This document shows, in pieces, positions 1 through 8,471 of a stretch of 64,000 nucleotides of DNA. Made by a program: the position numbers and the translations under genes. Each line of letters begins with the position of its first letter. Positions within the stretch are counted from its first letter, which is position 1. The DNA is taken from the NCBI RefSeq assembly GCF_900070365.1, contig NZ_LN850107.1, forward strand, positions 5,828,001 to 5,892,000. Reading direction: 5' to 3'. The DNA comes from Alloactinosynnema sp. L-07 (lineage in GTDB: Bacteria > Actinomycetota > Actinomycetes > Mycobacteriales > Pseudonocardiaceae). The notes below the pieces were generated by a model. That model ran no database searches, was not told the DNA's origin, and was given only the letters and a program-made list of their open reading frames with translations.

Positions 1-1464
1 GCGCTGGCGGGAGAACAGCCAGTCGCGCAGCTTGTACTGGATGGTGCCGCGGCCGTGGCCCTGCTCCTCCAGCCAGGCGATCATCGCGGCCTTGGCCTCG
101 GTGATCTCCATGCCGTCCAGGAACCCGGAGTTGATCGCCGGACCCTCGCCGGTGAACGCGTCGCCATCGAAGCCCTCGGTCGGCTGGACCGTGCGGATGA
201 TCGGCAGCTCGAACTTGGTGGCGAAGTCCCAGTCGCGCTGGTCCTGGCCGGGCACCGCCATGATCGCGCCGGTGCCGTAGCCCATCAGCACGTAGTCGGC
301 GACGTAGACCGGGATCTCGGCGCCGTTGACCGGGTTGGTCGCATACGTGCCGGTGAAGACGCCGGTCTTCTCCTTGTTCTCCTGGCGGTCCAGGTCGGAC
401 TTGTTCGCCGCCACCCGGCGGTACTCGGCCACGGCGTCGGCGTGCTCGGCGGTGGTGATCACGTCGACCAGCGCGTGCTCGGGCGCCAGGACCATGTAGG
501 TCGCGCCGAACAGAGTGTCGGGACGGGTCGTGAAGACCTCGATCCCGTGCTCGCCGACCGGGAAGACGACCCGCGCGCCGTTGGAGCGGCCGATCCAGTT
601 GCGCTGCATCGCCTTGACCTTGTCCGGCCACTCCAGGCGGTCCAGGTCGTCGATCAGGCGGTCGGCGTAGGCGGTGATCCGCATCATCCACTGGCGCAGG
701 TTCTTGCGGAACACGGGGAAGTTGCCCCGCTCGCTGCGCCCGTCGGCGGTGACCTCCTCGTTGGCCACCACCGTGCCCAGCCCCGGCACCCAGTTGACCG
801 GCGCTTCGGACAGGTAGACCAGCCGGTACTCGTTCAGCACCGCGTACTGCTCGGCGCGGGTCAGCTCACACCAGCCGCGACCATCGGGGGTGTCGCGCTT
901 GCCCTGCGCGAACTGCGCCTCCAGCTCGGCGATCGGCCGAGCCTTGCCCGCGTCGGCGTCGGCGTCGAACCAGGAGTTGAAGATCTGCAGGAAGATCCAC
1001 TGCGTCCAGCGGTAGTAGCCGGGGTCGACGGTAGAGATCCGGCGGCGCTCGTCGTGGCCCAGCCCCAGGCGGCGGATCTGGCGCAGGTAGTTCTGGATGT
1101 TGTCGTCGGTGGTCTTGCGCGGGTGCTGCCCCGTGCGCACGGCGTACTGCTCGGCGGGCAGCCCGAAGGCGTCGAAGCCCATGGTGTGCAGGACGTTGCG
1201 GCCGTTCATCCGGTGGTAGCGGGCGAAGACGTCGGTGCCGATGAAGCCCAGCGGGTGCCCGACGTGCAGGCCCGCGCCCGACGGGTACGGGAACATGTCC
1301 TGGACGAACAGCTTGTCGGCGGGGACCTCACCCTTGAGCGGCCCGACCGGGTTCGGCGCGTGGTAGGTGCCACGGTCCTCCCAGTGGTCCTGCCAGCGCT
1401 TCTCGATCCGCCCGGCCAGCTCGGCGGTGTAGCGGTGGCTGGGCATCGACTCGGCGTCGCTCAT
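1..1464 (-). CDS. leuS: Leucyl-tRNA synthetase, N-terminal 488 residues (runs off the window)
   Basis: Class I aminoacyl-tRNA synthetase that charges tRNA-Leu in the cytoplasm. I translated the minus strand directly. It starts [16 protein letters not shown], carries the HIGH-type signature [15 protein letters not shown] near residue 60, and includes the CP1 editing insertion ([19 protein letters not shown]). The KMSKS loop and anticodon-binding domain lie beyond position 1. The ATG at 1464 is preceded by AAAGGA at about 8 nt; an internal ATG (MPSHRY) is a less likely start. The gene is preceded by a terminator hairpin and a short Leu-rich leader peptide, so expression probably responds to leucyl-tRNA charging. 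Confidence 0.96.
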   Translation of the reverse strand, partial: MSDAESMPSHRYTAELAGRIEKRWQDHWEDRGTYHAPNPVGPLKGEVPADKLFVQDMFPYPSGAGLHVGHPLGFIGTDVFARYHRMNGRNVLHTMGFDAFGLPAEQYAVRTGQHPRKTTDDNIQNYLRQIRRLGLGHDERRRISTVDPGYYRWTQWIFLQIFNSWFDADADAGKARPIAELEAQFAQGKRDTPDGRGWCELTRAEQYAVLNEYRLVYLSEAPVNWVPGLGTVVANEEVTADGRSERGNFPVFRKNLRQWMMRITAYADRLIDDLDRLEWPDKVKAMQRNWIGRSNGARVVFPVGEHGIEVFTTRPDTLFGATYMVLAPEHALVDVITTAEHADAVAEYRRVAANKSDLDRQENKEKTGVFTGTYATNPVNGAEIPVYVADYVLMGYGTGAIMAVPGQDQRDWDFATKFELPIIRTVQPTEGFDGDAFTGEGPAINSGFLDGMEITEAKAAMIAWLEEQGHGRGTIQYKLRDWLFSRQR

Positions 1465-1496
1465 CGGGGAATCCTTTCGGTCCTGCTCCGGAATGA

Positions 1497-1528
1497 GAAA
1501 ACCCCCCAGCCCAAGGGCATGGAGGGTT
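1497..1528 (-). terminator. Rho-independent-type hairpin in the leuS leader (attenuator)
   Basis: On the minus strand AACCCTCCA pairs with TGGGGGGTT, with GCC/GGC continuing the stem above it, and the hairpin is followed immediately by TTTTC. It lies between the leader peptide stop and the leuS ribosome-binding site, where an attenuator terminator would sit. A second hairpin (positions 1532-1560, CCGCGC..GCGCGG enclosing CCGAC..GTCGG) overlaps the leader peptide stop codon. I could not define a convincing antiterminator pairing by eye. Confidence 0.7.
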
Positions 1529-1551
1529 GCCGCGCGTACCGACCTGGTCGG

Positions 1552-1590
1552 TCAGCGCGGCCAACTAAGGAGCAGGCGGGCCGTCCTCAT
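1552..1590 (-). CDS. leuS leader peptide MRTARLLLSWPR
   Basis: A 12-codon ORF reading MRTARLLLSWPR with three consecutive leucine codons (CTG CTC CTT), ending just before the leuS attenuator hairpins. It has no Shine-Dalgarno, but a -10 box TATCCT (1602-1597, minus strand) sits 6 nt before its ATG, so the transcript probably begins at the start codon. Runs of the regulated amino acid in a short upstream ORF followed by alternative hairpins are the hallmark of ribosome-mediated attenuation. That this one senses leucyl-tRNA is inference. Confidence 0.7.
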   Translation of the reverse strand: MRTARLLLSWPR

Positions 1591-1596
1591 GGGTCG

Positions 1597-1602
1597 AGGA
1601 TA
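1597..1602 (-). promoter_or_regulatory. -10 box of the leuS leader transcript
   Basis: TATCCT on the minus strand, placed so that transcription would begin at the A of the leader-peptide ATG (1590). No clear -35 hexamer is seen. Confidence 0.5.
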
Positions 1603-1646
1603 GCGCACCGGGTCGACCGGGTATGGGTGCGACCTGCGACACCTCC

Positions 1647-1652
1647 TACCAT
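1647..1652 (+). promoter_or_regulatory. -10 box for the SdpI-like gene
   Basis: TACCAT lies 7 nt before the GTG start at 1660, the spacing of a leaderless actinobacterial promoter. The same arrangement recurs at 2931, 5725 and 11930. Confidence 0.45.
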
Positions 1653-1659
1653 CGGTGGG

Positions 1660-2073
1660 GTGAACCTCGTGTCGCTGCTGCCCCTCGTCGCAGGCCTGCC
1701 CCTGCTGGCCGTCGGATTCCTCGGTCTCACCGAGCGACTTCCGCGCAACCGCTTCGGCGGCGTCCGCACCCCGGCGACGCTCCGCAGCGACGAGTCCTTC
1801 CGCCTCGGCAACAAGGTCGCGGGCCTGCCGACAATGGTCGCCGGTGTTGTCGGTGTGCTCGGCGGCGTCGCGGGTCTGGCCATGCCCTCCGGATCGGGCG
1901 CGCTGATGGTCGCGCTGATCGCAACAGTGGGGCTGCTCGCCATCACCCTTGGCGCGGGCGTGCTCGGTCACCGGGCCGCGACCGCTGTCCCGGAGCCTGC
2001 CCCGGAACTCCCGGCGGGCTGCGCGGGCTGCCAGTGCGGTGCGGGCGGCTGCGGCGTACTCAGCAAGGCCTAG
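1660..2073 (+). CDS. SdpI-family small membrane protein with Cys-rich tail
   Basis: A 137-residue membrane protein. Three hydrophobic segments are visible (about residues 3-20, 55-75, 82-103), with the family-typical LPRNRFGGVRTPATLRSDE stretch between the first and second. SdpI of Bacillus gives immunity to the SdpC toxin; actinobacterial relatives are of unknown function. The C-terminus carries a compact cysteine cluster, CAGCQCGAGGCG, which could bind a metal. The GTG at 1660 fits a leaderless promoter; the GTG at 1669 is an alternative. It is divergent from leuS. Confidence 0.75.
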   Translation: MNLVSLLPLVAGLPLLAVGFLGLTERLPRNRFGGVRTPATLRSDESFRLGNKVAGLPTMVAGVVGVLGGVAGLAMPSGSGALMVALIATVGLLAITLGAGVLGHRAATAVPEPAPELPAGCAGCQCGAGGCGVLSKA

Positions 2074-2080
2074 CTTTGGG

Positions 2081-2653
2081 CTAGTTCCCCTTAACGTCGC
2101 CGGGATGCGTCGCGAGCAGGGCGAGCGGCATGCCCTGGCGGCGCAGGACGCGGCCCCACAGGTCTTCCTGTGCGGGCGCGAGCACGTCGTTGGGCAGGGC
2201 GGGCACCACGATCCAGTCGCCGCGGTCGATCTCCCCGGCGAGCTGGCCGACGTCCCAGCCCGCGTAGCCCGCGAAGACCCGCATGCCGCGGAACTTGGGT
2301 ACCAGCACGTCCGGATCGGCGTCGAGGTCGACCAGCGCGACCGGGCCGCGCACGCCGATCAGGCCGGACACGCCGTCGGCGATCTCGCCGGTGCGCATCG
2401 CCGCGAGACACAGCGCCGTCTTCTGCTCGACCGGCCCGCCGACGAACACCGAACTCGGCTCGGAGACGTGCGGGCCCCAGGTCGGCAGCACGTCGTCGAC
2501 CGGGACGTCGCTGGGGCGGTTGAGGACGACGCCGAGCGTGCCCTCACCCCGGTGGTCGATGATGTAGACCACCGTGCGGCGGAAATTGGCGTCGAGCAGG
2601 CTGGGAGCTGCGACCAGCAGCGTCCCTGGCTCGACGGAGGCGTCGGACGACAC
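2081..2653 (-). CDS. YqgE/AlgH family protein (DUF179)
   Basis: About 190 residues. Family features are clear: EPGTLLVAAPSLLDANFRRTVVYII at the N-terminus, then GTLGVVLNRPS, VFVGGPVE and the FAGYAGWDVGQLAGEI block. The biochemical role of the family is not settled. Start chosen at GTG 2653 (VSSDASVEPG); longer in-frame extensions to 2722 are possible but lack family similarity. It is convergent with the SdpI-like gene (7-nt gap). Mycobacteria also carry a YqgE gene beside an MFS gene near leuS. Confidence 0.85.
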   Translation of the reverse strand: MSSDASVEPGTLLVAAPSLLDANFRRTVVYIIDHRGEGTLGVVLNRPSDVPVDDVLPTWGPHVSEPSSVFVGGPVEQKTALCLAAMRTGEIADGVSGLIGVRGPVALVDLDADPDVLVPKFRGMRVFAGYAGWDVGQLAGEIDRGDWIVVPALPNDVLAPAQEDLWGRVLRRQGMPLALLATHPGDVKGN

Positions 2654-2944
2654 TCGGCCATGATCCCATCCGGGGGGATGGCGGGCCCGGACCGGGCCCA
2701 CCGACGGGCCGGACGGACTCACCCGGATGGGGGGAACTCATTCCAGGGGTATGTCGTTGAAGATGGAGTCGGCACCGCGTGTCCCCCGGGCTCAACTAGA
2801 AACGCCTTCGTGGAATACCGCCCGGCTGGAGCCACGTCGCGCGACCCGCCGTGAGGCGACCCGGTGCCTGCGGATGGGCGGTCCCTCACGGGGCCGCCCA
2901 TTCGGCGCTCGGCGGCTAGTGGTGTGGTCGTAGGCTCAGCACCC
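2654..2944. other. Intergenic region between divergent yqgE and MFS gene
   Basis: No convincing coding sequence. It holds a hairpin, ATGGGCGG(2874-2881) pairing with CCGCCCAT(2894-2901), and at 2931-2936 a TAGGCT -10 box placed for a leaderless start at GTG 2945. Confidence 0.5.
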
Positions 2945-4237
2945 GTGAGGGACCTCGCGAGTGACAACCGCTCGACCGACCATGAGGCGCACCACGTCCG
3001 CGTCGGTCTACGCAAGCTGCTCGCCATCTCCGGCTTCCGCGGGCTGCTCTACAGCCGCTTCGCCGCGCAGTGGGGCGACGGGCTGTTCCAGGCCGGGCTC
3101 GCGGGCGCGGTCCTGTTCAACCCCGAGCGCGAAGCCGACCCGATGGCCATCGCCGCCGGGTTCACCGCGCTGCTGCTGCCGTACTCGCTGATCGGCCCGT
3201 TCGCGGGCGCCCTGCTCGACCGCTGGGACCGCCGCCGGGTGCTGGTGACGGCGAACCTCCTGCGCGGCCTGCTCATCCTGGTCACGGCCGTCACGGTGAT
3301 GGGCGGGGCCAGCGGGACGACGCTGTTCACCCTGGCTCTGGTGGTGATCGGGATCAGCCGGTTCGTCGGGTCCGGGCTGTCGGCGTCGCTGCCGCACGTG
3401 GTCCCCACCCGCAACCTGGTCGAGGCCAACGCGCTGGCCACCACCCTGGGCGCGGTGATCGCGGTCCTCGGCGCGGGCTGCGCGGTCGGCCTGCGCGCGC
3501 TCGTCGGCGACGACGATCTCGGGTCCGGGATGACCACCGCCGTCGCGGTCGTGGGCTCGATCGTGGCCGCCGTGTTCGCCGCTCGCTTCACCAAAGGCGC
3601 GCTCGGTCCCGACGAGGTCGACGAGCCGCCGCAGACCATCGTCGCCATCGCCCGCGGCCTGTTCGACGGCGGCCGGGCCGCCATCCGCACGCCCAGCGTG
3701 CTCGCCGGGTTCGTCGGCCTGCTGGCCCACCGCGCCGCGTTCGGCATCGCCCTGCTGCTGACGGTGCTGCTCATCCGGTTCAAGCTCGACGCCGGGATGA
3801 GCGGGCTGGGCGAGGTCGCGGGCATGGGCGGGCTGGGCATCCTGATCGCCGGGCTGACCACGCCGCGGATCGTGGCCCGCTTCGGGCGGCGCCGCTCGGT
3901 GGTTTCGGCGCTGGCACTGGGCAGCGTGTCGATGATCGGGCTCGGCCTGCCGATGGCGATGATCACCACGCTCGGCGCCGTGCTGCTGACCTCGTTCGCG
4001 GGCCAGCTGGTCAAGCTGTGTGTCGACGCCGCGGTCCAGCGCGACATCGGCGACGAGGTGCGCGGGCGCGTGTTCGCCCTCTACGACACCTTGTTCAACG
4101 TGACCCAGGTCATCTCGATCAGCCTCGCGGCCCTGGTCGTGGCCCCGGACGGGGTCTCACCCGGCCTGGTCCTCGCCGCCGGGATCTGTTACCTGGTCGG
4201 CCTTGTCGGCTTCGTCGCAGTTACCCGGCGCGGCTAG
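2945..4237 (+). CDS. Major facilitator superfamily transporter
   Basis: A 430-residue, 12-helix MFS permease; the substrate cannot be told from sequence. Characteristic features are the motif-A-like loop GALLDRWDRRRVLV after the second helix and a second copy region ARFGRRRSVVSAL in the C-terminal half. The GTG at 2945 follows TAGGCT by 8 nt, indicating a leaderless mRNA; an upstream ATG at 2864 would add a non-conserved tail. The last 81 bp overlap the 3' end of the convergent CCA-adding enzyme gene. Confidence 0.85.
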   Translation: MRDLASDNRSTDHEAHHVRVGLRKLLAISGFRGLLYSRFAAQWGDGLFQAGLAGAVLFNPEREADPMAIAAGFTALLLPYSLIGPFAGALLDRWDRRRVLVTANLLRGLLILVTAVTVMGGASGTTLFTLALVVIGISRFVGSGLSASLPHVVPTRNLVEANALATTLGAVIAVLGAGCAVGLRALVGDDDLGSGMTTAVAVVGSIVAAVFAARFTKGALGPDEVDEPPQTIVAIARGLFDGGRAAIRTPSVLAGFVGLLAHRAAFGIALLLTVLLIRFKLDAGMSGLGEVAGMGGLGILIAGLTTPRIVARFGRRRSVVSALALGSVSMIGLGLPMAMITTLGAVLLTSFAGQLVKLCVDAAVQRDIGDEVRGRVFALYDTLFNVTQVISISLAALVVAPDGVSPGLVLAAGICYLVGLVGFVAVTRRG

Positions 4238-5656
4238 GCCCCGCTCGGCCGCCCACTCGCGCAGCGCGGCCACGGCGTCGTCTGGCTCCAGCGGGCCGCG
4301 GTCGAGCCGCAACTCCTTGAGGAACTTCCACGCCTGGCCGACCAGCGGACCCGGCGGCAGGCCGAGCAGCCGCATGATCTCGTTGCCGTCGAGGTCGGGC
4401 CGGACCCTGGCCAGGTCCTCCTCGGCGGCGATGCGGGAGATGCGGTCCTCAAGCCCGTCGTAGGTGCGCTGCAGCGCGTTGGCCTTGCGCCGGTTGCGGG
4501 TGGTGCAGTCGGCGCGCACGAGTTTGTGCAGCCGGGGGAGCAGGTCGCCCGCGTCGGTGACGTAGCGGCGCACCGCCGAGTCGGTCCACTCGCCGGTGCC
4601 GTAGCCGTGGAACCGCAGGTGCAGGAACACCAGCTTGGCGACGTCCTCGGTGATCTCCTTGGAGTACCGCAGGGACCGCAAGCGTTTGCGGACCATCTTG
4701 GCGCCGACCACCTCGTGATGGTGGAAGCTCACGCCGCCACCTTCGATGTGCCGCCGGGTGTCCGGCTTGCCGATGTCGTGCAACAGGGCGGCCAGGCGCA
4801 GCACGAGATCGGGCGGGGTGCCCGGCTCCTCCAGCTCGATCGCCTGGTCCAGCACGACCAGCGAGTGCTCGTAGACGTCCTTGTGCTGGTGGTGCTCGTC
4901 GATCTCCAGCTTCATCGCGGGCAGCTCGGGCAGCATGTGGGCGGCCAGCCCGCTGTCGACGAGCAGCTTGACCCCCTCGCGCGGGAACGCGCCGCACACC
5001 AGCTTGGACAGCTCGGCCTGCACCCGCTCCGGGGTGATCCTGGCGATCTCGCCGCTCATCGAGCGCAGGGCATCGTGCACGCGAGGCGCGCAGGTGAAGC
5101 CGAGCTGGCTGACGAACCGCGCCGCCCGCATCATCCGCAGCGGGTCGTCGGCGAAGGACTCCTGCGGGGTGGCCGGGGTGTCGAGCACGCGCGCGGCCAG
5201 CGCGCTCATCCCGTCGTGCGGGTCGATGAACCGCTTGGTCGCCAGGTCGATGGCCATCGCGTTGACCGTGAAGTCGCGCCGCACCAGGTCGGCCTCGATC
5301 GAGTCGCCGAACCGCACCTCGGGATTGCGGGTGACGCGGTCGTAGGCGTCGGACCGGAATGTGGTGATCTCGCACTGGGTGCCGGACTTGGCCGCGCCAA
5401 CGGTGCCGAAGGCGATGCCGGTGTCCCAGATCGCGTCGGCCCAGCCGGTGACCAGCTTCATGATCTGCTCTGGCCGCGCGTCGGTGGTGAAGTCGAGGTC
5501 GTTGCCGAGCCTGCCCAGCATCGCGTCGCGGACCGGGCCGCCGACGAGGTAGAGCTGGTGGCCCGCCCGGGTGAAGCGGGCGGCGAGATCATCCGCGATG
5601 GGGGACACCCGCAGGAGTTCCACCACCACATTCTGGGCGGCCGACGTTTTGGACAC
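4157..5656 (-). CDS. pcnA: CCA-adding tRNA nucleotidyltransferase
   Basis: A 499-residue class II nucleotidyltransferase that adds or repairs the 3' CCA of tRNAs. That matters here because neither tRNA gene in the window encodes CCA. It has the GGPVRD motif (about residue 39), the catalytic [18 protein letters not shown] and a [12 protein letters not shown] motif. An HD domain ([13 protein letters not shown], about residue 293) follows, as in actinobacterial PcnA. Its 3' end overlaps the convergent MFS gene by 81 bp, and its 5' end is divergent from the Nudix gene with about 80 bp between starts. Confidence 0.95.
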   Translation of the reverse strand: MSKTSAAQNVVVELLRVSPIADDLAARFTRAGHQLYLVGGPVRDAMLGRLGNDLDFTTDARPEQIMKLVTGWADAIWDTGIAFGTVGAAKSGTQCEITTFRSDAYDRVTRNPEVRFGDSIEADLVRRDFTVNAMAIDLATKRFIDPHDGMSALAARVLDTPATPQESFADDPLRMMRAARFVSQLGFTCAPRVHDALRSMSGEIARITPERVQAELSKLVCGAFPREGVKLLVDSGLAAHMLPELPAMKLEIDEHHQHKDVYEHSLVVLDQAIELEEPGTPPDLVLRLAALLHDIGKPDTRRHIEGGGVSFHHHEVVGAKMVRKRLRSLRYSKEITEDVAKLVFLHLRFHGYGTGEWTDSAVRRYVTDAGDLLPRLHKLVRADCTTRNRRKANALQRTYDGLEDRISRIAAEEDLARVRPDLDGNEIMRLLGLPPGPLVGQAWKFLKELRLDRGPLEPDDAVAALREWAAERGLAAPGNCDEADKADQVTDPGGEDQAG

Positions 5657-5724
5657 GATGGACGAGCGTATCTGGTTTATCCACAGGCCCGAGCCGAGGC
5701 CCGTCCCGGATTCGCGAATCGCAT

Positions 5725-5730
5725 TACCAT
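5725..5730 (+). promoter_or_regulatory. -10 box for the Nudix gene
   Basis: TACCAT followed by 7 nt and then the ATG at 5738, so transcription would start at or next to the initiation codon (leaderless). Confidence 0.5.
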
Positions 5731-5737
5731 CGCGAGC

Positions 5738-6280
5738 ATGCCCCCGTCCTCCGGCAGGTCACGAGGCGCCCGGTCCGGGCGCCGGTTCCGGCGCCGCGGA
5801 CCGAAGCTCACCACCGTCGACGAGACCTCGGCGGGCGGGCTGGTGATCGACCCGGGCACCGACCGGGTCGCCCTGATCGGCAGGCTCGACCGCCGCGGCA
5901 GGCTCCTGTGGTCACTGCCCAAGGGCCACATCGAGGCGGGTGAGACCCCCGAGCAGACCGCGGTGCGCGAGATCGCCGAGGAGACCGGGATCGACGGCGA
6001 GGTGATCCGCCCGCTCGGCACCATCGACTACTGGTTCATCGCCGACGGCGCCAAGCGCGTCCACAAGACCGTGCACCATTTCCTGCTGGTCGCCCACACC
6101 TACGAGCTCTCCGACGAGGACGTCGAAGTCACCGAGGTGGCCTGGGTGGGGATCGACGAGTTGGAGACCAGGCTCGCCTATGCCGACGAGCGCCGTCTGG
6201 TCCGCAAAGCCAGGCAACTACTCTCCGAGCATCCACTCTCACCCGGTCCGGTCGAACGAGACGAAGTCGGCCGAGGCTGA
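5738..6280 (+). CDS. Nudix hydrolase (MutT4-like)
   Basis: A 180-residue Nudix protein. The full Nudix box is present: [11 protein letters not shown] followed by the REIAEETG core that binds Mg2+. The family hydrolyses nucleoside diphosphates linked to another group; position between pcnA and the DUF6049/murJ genes matches mycobacterial MutT4. The substrate is not predictable. The N-terminus is basic ([17 protein letters not shown]). The ATG at 5738 fits a leaderless promoter. It probably heads the plus-strand operon running into the DUF6049 gene. Confidence 0.88.
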   Translation: MPPSSGRSRGARSGRRFRRRGPKLTTVDETSAGGLVIDPGTDRVALIGRLDRRGRLLWSLPKGHIEAGETPEQTAVREIAEETGIDGEVIRPLGTIDYWFIADGAKRVHKTVHHFLLVAHTYELSDEDVEVTEVAWVGIDELETRLAYADERRLVRKARQLLSEHPLSPGPVERDEVGRG

Positions 6281-6284
6281 CCCG

Positions 6285-8447
6285 ATGGCTGGAGAGCTTC
6301 CCTTGATCACTCGATTGCGTCGCGCGGGACTGGCGACGCTCGCCGCGGTGCTGGTCGTGCTCGGTGCGCCACCAGGGTCCGCGTCGGCTCAAGCCTCCGG
6401 GCGCATCCGAATCGACCTCGACCAGCTCACGCCGAGAGTGGTCGAGACGACCACCCAGACGATCACCGTCTCCGGAAAGATCACCAATACGGGTGACCGC
6501 CGGATCGACCGCATCACCGTCCGGCTACAGCGCGGCGACCCTCTGACCACCGAGACCGCCCTACGCGGCGCGCTCGACCAGCCGCAGCAGACCACCGCGG
6601 TCACCAAGCCGTCGGCCACCACGCCCACCTTCCAGGACGTCGCCGCCGACCTGCGCTCCGGCGAGACGACCGGCTTCACCCTGACCGTGCCGCTGGGCGT
6701 ACTCAAGATCGACAGCCCCGGTGTGTACCCGGTCGCGGTGAACTTCAACGGCGTCCCCGACTACGGCACCACCGAACGCATCGGCGCGCTCAGCGCCCTG
6801 CTGCCGGTGCTGTCCGTTCCCGGCGGCACCCCGGTCGCCCCGCCCGCCGACCCGTCGAGCATCGGCCTGCTGTGGCCGCTGATCGACGACCAGCCCCGGC
6901 AGATCGACATCCCCATCGACGGCGGGCAGCCGATCTTCGCCGAGGACGGCCTGGCCGAGTCGCTGTCGCGGGGCAGACTCCTCGGTCTGCTCGGCACCGC
7001 CGCCTCCGCCGACTCCAGCGTGCTGCAGTCGCTCTGCTTCGCCATCGACCCCGACCTGATCGCCACCGTCAAGGCGATGTCCGACGGCTACCAGGTGCGC
7101 GGCCCGGACGGCTCCGTCGGCGCGGGCACCGGCCAGGAAGTGGCCAAGCTGTGGCTGTCGCGGCTGCGCGAGCTGGTCAAGGGCCGGTGCGTCATCGCGA
7201 TGCCCTTCGCCGACGCCGACCTGGTCGCCCTGTCCCGCTCCGACACCGTCGACCTGCAGACCGTGGCGATGTCGGCGGCCTCGACGCTCGAACAGACCCT
7301 CGGGGTCAAGCCGCTGCCCGGCGTGGTCTGGCCCGAGCGCGGCACCCTTGACCAGCGCACGCTGACCGACCTGGCCAACGCCAGACGCACCACCGTGCTG
7401 GCTGACACGAGCAGGCTGGTGCGGGCCACCGGATCGGCGCCCTACAGCCTCGGGTCCGACGCGCTGCGCGCCGTCGGCTACGACCCGCTGGTCGAGTCGT
7501 CGCTCGCGCCGCGGGTCGCCGTCGAGTCCGGGGTGCGCACCGCGTCGGTGCAGAACGGGTTGGCCACGCTCGTCTTCCGCGGCGTCTTCCAGGCGAACCC
7601 GGCCAAGACCGTGCTGATCGCCCCGCCGCGCCGGTGGGGGGTCTCGGTCGCCGACCTGCGGGTCTTCCTGCAGACCCTGCAAGCGCTCTACGCCTCCGGC
7701 CACGCCAAGCCGCTGAGCCTGACCGACCTGGTCGGTGGCACCACCCTGGGCGCAGCGGGTGGCCTGGACTACTCGCCGCAGGACAGCGCCGAGGAGATCC
7801 CCGCCCCGGTCACCGCCGAGGTGGCGCGGATCAACACCGTCCAGCGCGAGCTGATCAAGAACGTGTTCAGCGAGGACGACACCGTCGGACTCGACCCGGC
7901 CGTCCTGCTCACCCCGATCACCAACGGCCTGCTCCGCGCCACGTCGACGGCTTGGCGCGACACCCCGGCCCGCGCCTCGGCCGCGGTCGGCGCGGTCGAC
8001 AACCAGCTCACCAGCCTGCTCGCACGGGTCACGATCAGCGACCCCGGCATCCCGCTGGCGCTGGCCTCGTCGGAGAGCCCGATCCCGGTGTTCGTCACCA
8101 ACGGCCTGCCGGTCACCGTCCGGGCCAAGATCAACGTCGGCGACACCCCCGGCCTGCGCCCGCAGCAGACGATCTACGTGCGGATCCCGGCCCGGCACCC
8201 GAGCAGCCACTACATACCCGTCGAGGTCACCAGGGCGGGCCGCTTCACCGTCGACGTCTGGCTGACCACCGAGAGCGGCACCGTCCTGGGCCAGACCTCC
8301 CGGGTGAAGCTCAACTCCACCTCTTACGGCAGCATCACCCTGGCGGTCACCGGCATCGCGGCGGGCGCGTTGGTGCTGTTGGTGGGCTTGCGCGTGGTCC
8401 GCAGAATCCGCTCGCGGCGGGCGGCGGCAGCGGCGGACGAACTCTAG
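6285..8447 (+). CDS. DUF6049 membrane-anchored extracytoplasmic protein
   Basis: About 720 residues. It has an N-terminal signal sequence (LITRLRRAGLATLAAVLVVLGAPPGSASA), a large secreted region, and a C-terminal helix (about SITLAVTGIAAGALVLLVGL) ending in basic residues, i.e. a type I membrane topology. It is equivalent by position to mycobacterial Rv3909, always next to murJ; function unknown, probably envelope-related. ATG 6285 is used here. The in-frame TTG at 6303 has a better Shine-Dalgarno (GGAGAG, 6-nt spacing) and gives a cleaner signal peptide, so it may be the real start. Confidence 0.82.
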   Translation: MAGELPLITRLRRAGLATLAAVLVVLGAPPGSASAQASGRIRIDLDQLTPRVVETTTQTITVSGKITNTGDRRIDRITVRLQRGDPLTTETALRGALDQPQQTTAVTKPSATTPTFQDVAADLRSGETTGFTLTVPLGVLKIDSPGVYPVAVNFNGVPDYGTTERIGALSALLPVLSVPGGTPVAPPADPSSIGLLWPLIDDQPRQIDIPIDGGQPIFAEDGLAESLSRGRLLGLLGTAASADSSVLQSLCFAIDPDLIATVKAMSDGYQVRGPDGSVGAGTGQEVAKLWLSRLRELVKGRCVIAMPFADADLVALSRSDTVDLQTVAMSAASTLEQTLGVKPLPGVVWPERGTLDQRTLTDLANARRTTVLADTSRLVRATGSAPYSLGSDALRAVGYDPLVESSLAPRVAVESGVRTASVQNGLATLVFRGVFQANPAKTVLIAPPRRWGVSVADLRVFLQTLQALYASGHAKPLSLTDLVGGTTLGAAGGLDYSPQDSAEEIPAPVTAEVARINTVQRELIKNVFSEDDTVGLDPAVLLTPITNGLLRATSTAWRDTPARASAAVGAVDNQLTSLLARVTISDPGIPLALASSESPIPVFVTNGLPVTVRAKINVGDTPGLRPQQTIYVRIPARHPSSHYIPVEVTRAGRFTVDVWLTTESGTVLGQTSRVKLNSTSYGSITLAVTGIAAGALVLLVGLRVVRRIRSRRAAAAADEL

Positions 8448-8471
8448 AGTCTGGACGGAACGAGGGCGACG

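Noticed and set aside
55..2073. Long plus-strand reading frame antisense to leuS
   Set aside because: Only its last 137 codons (SdpI-like) are protein-like; the rest is the complement of leuS.
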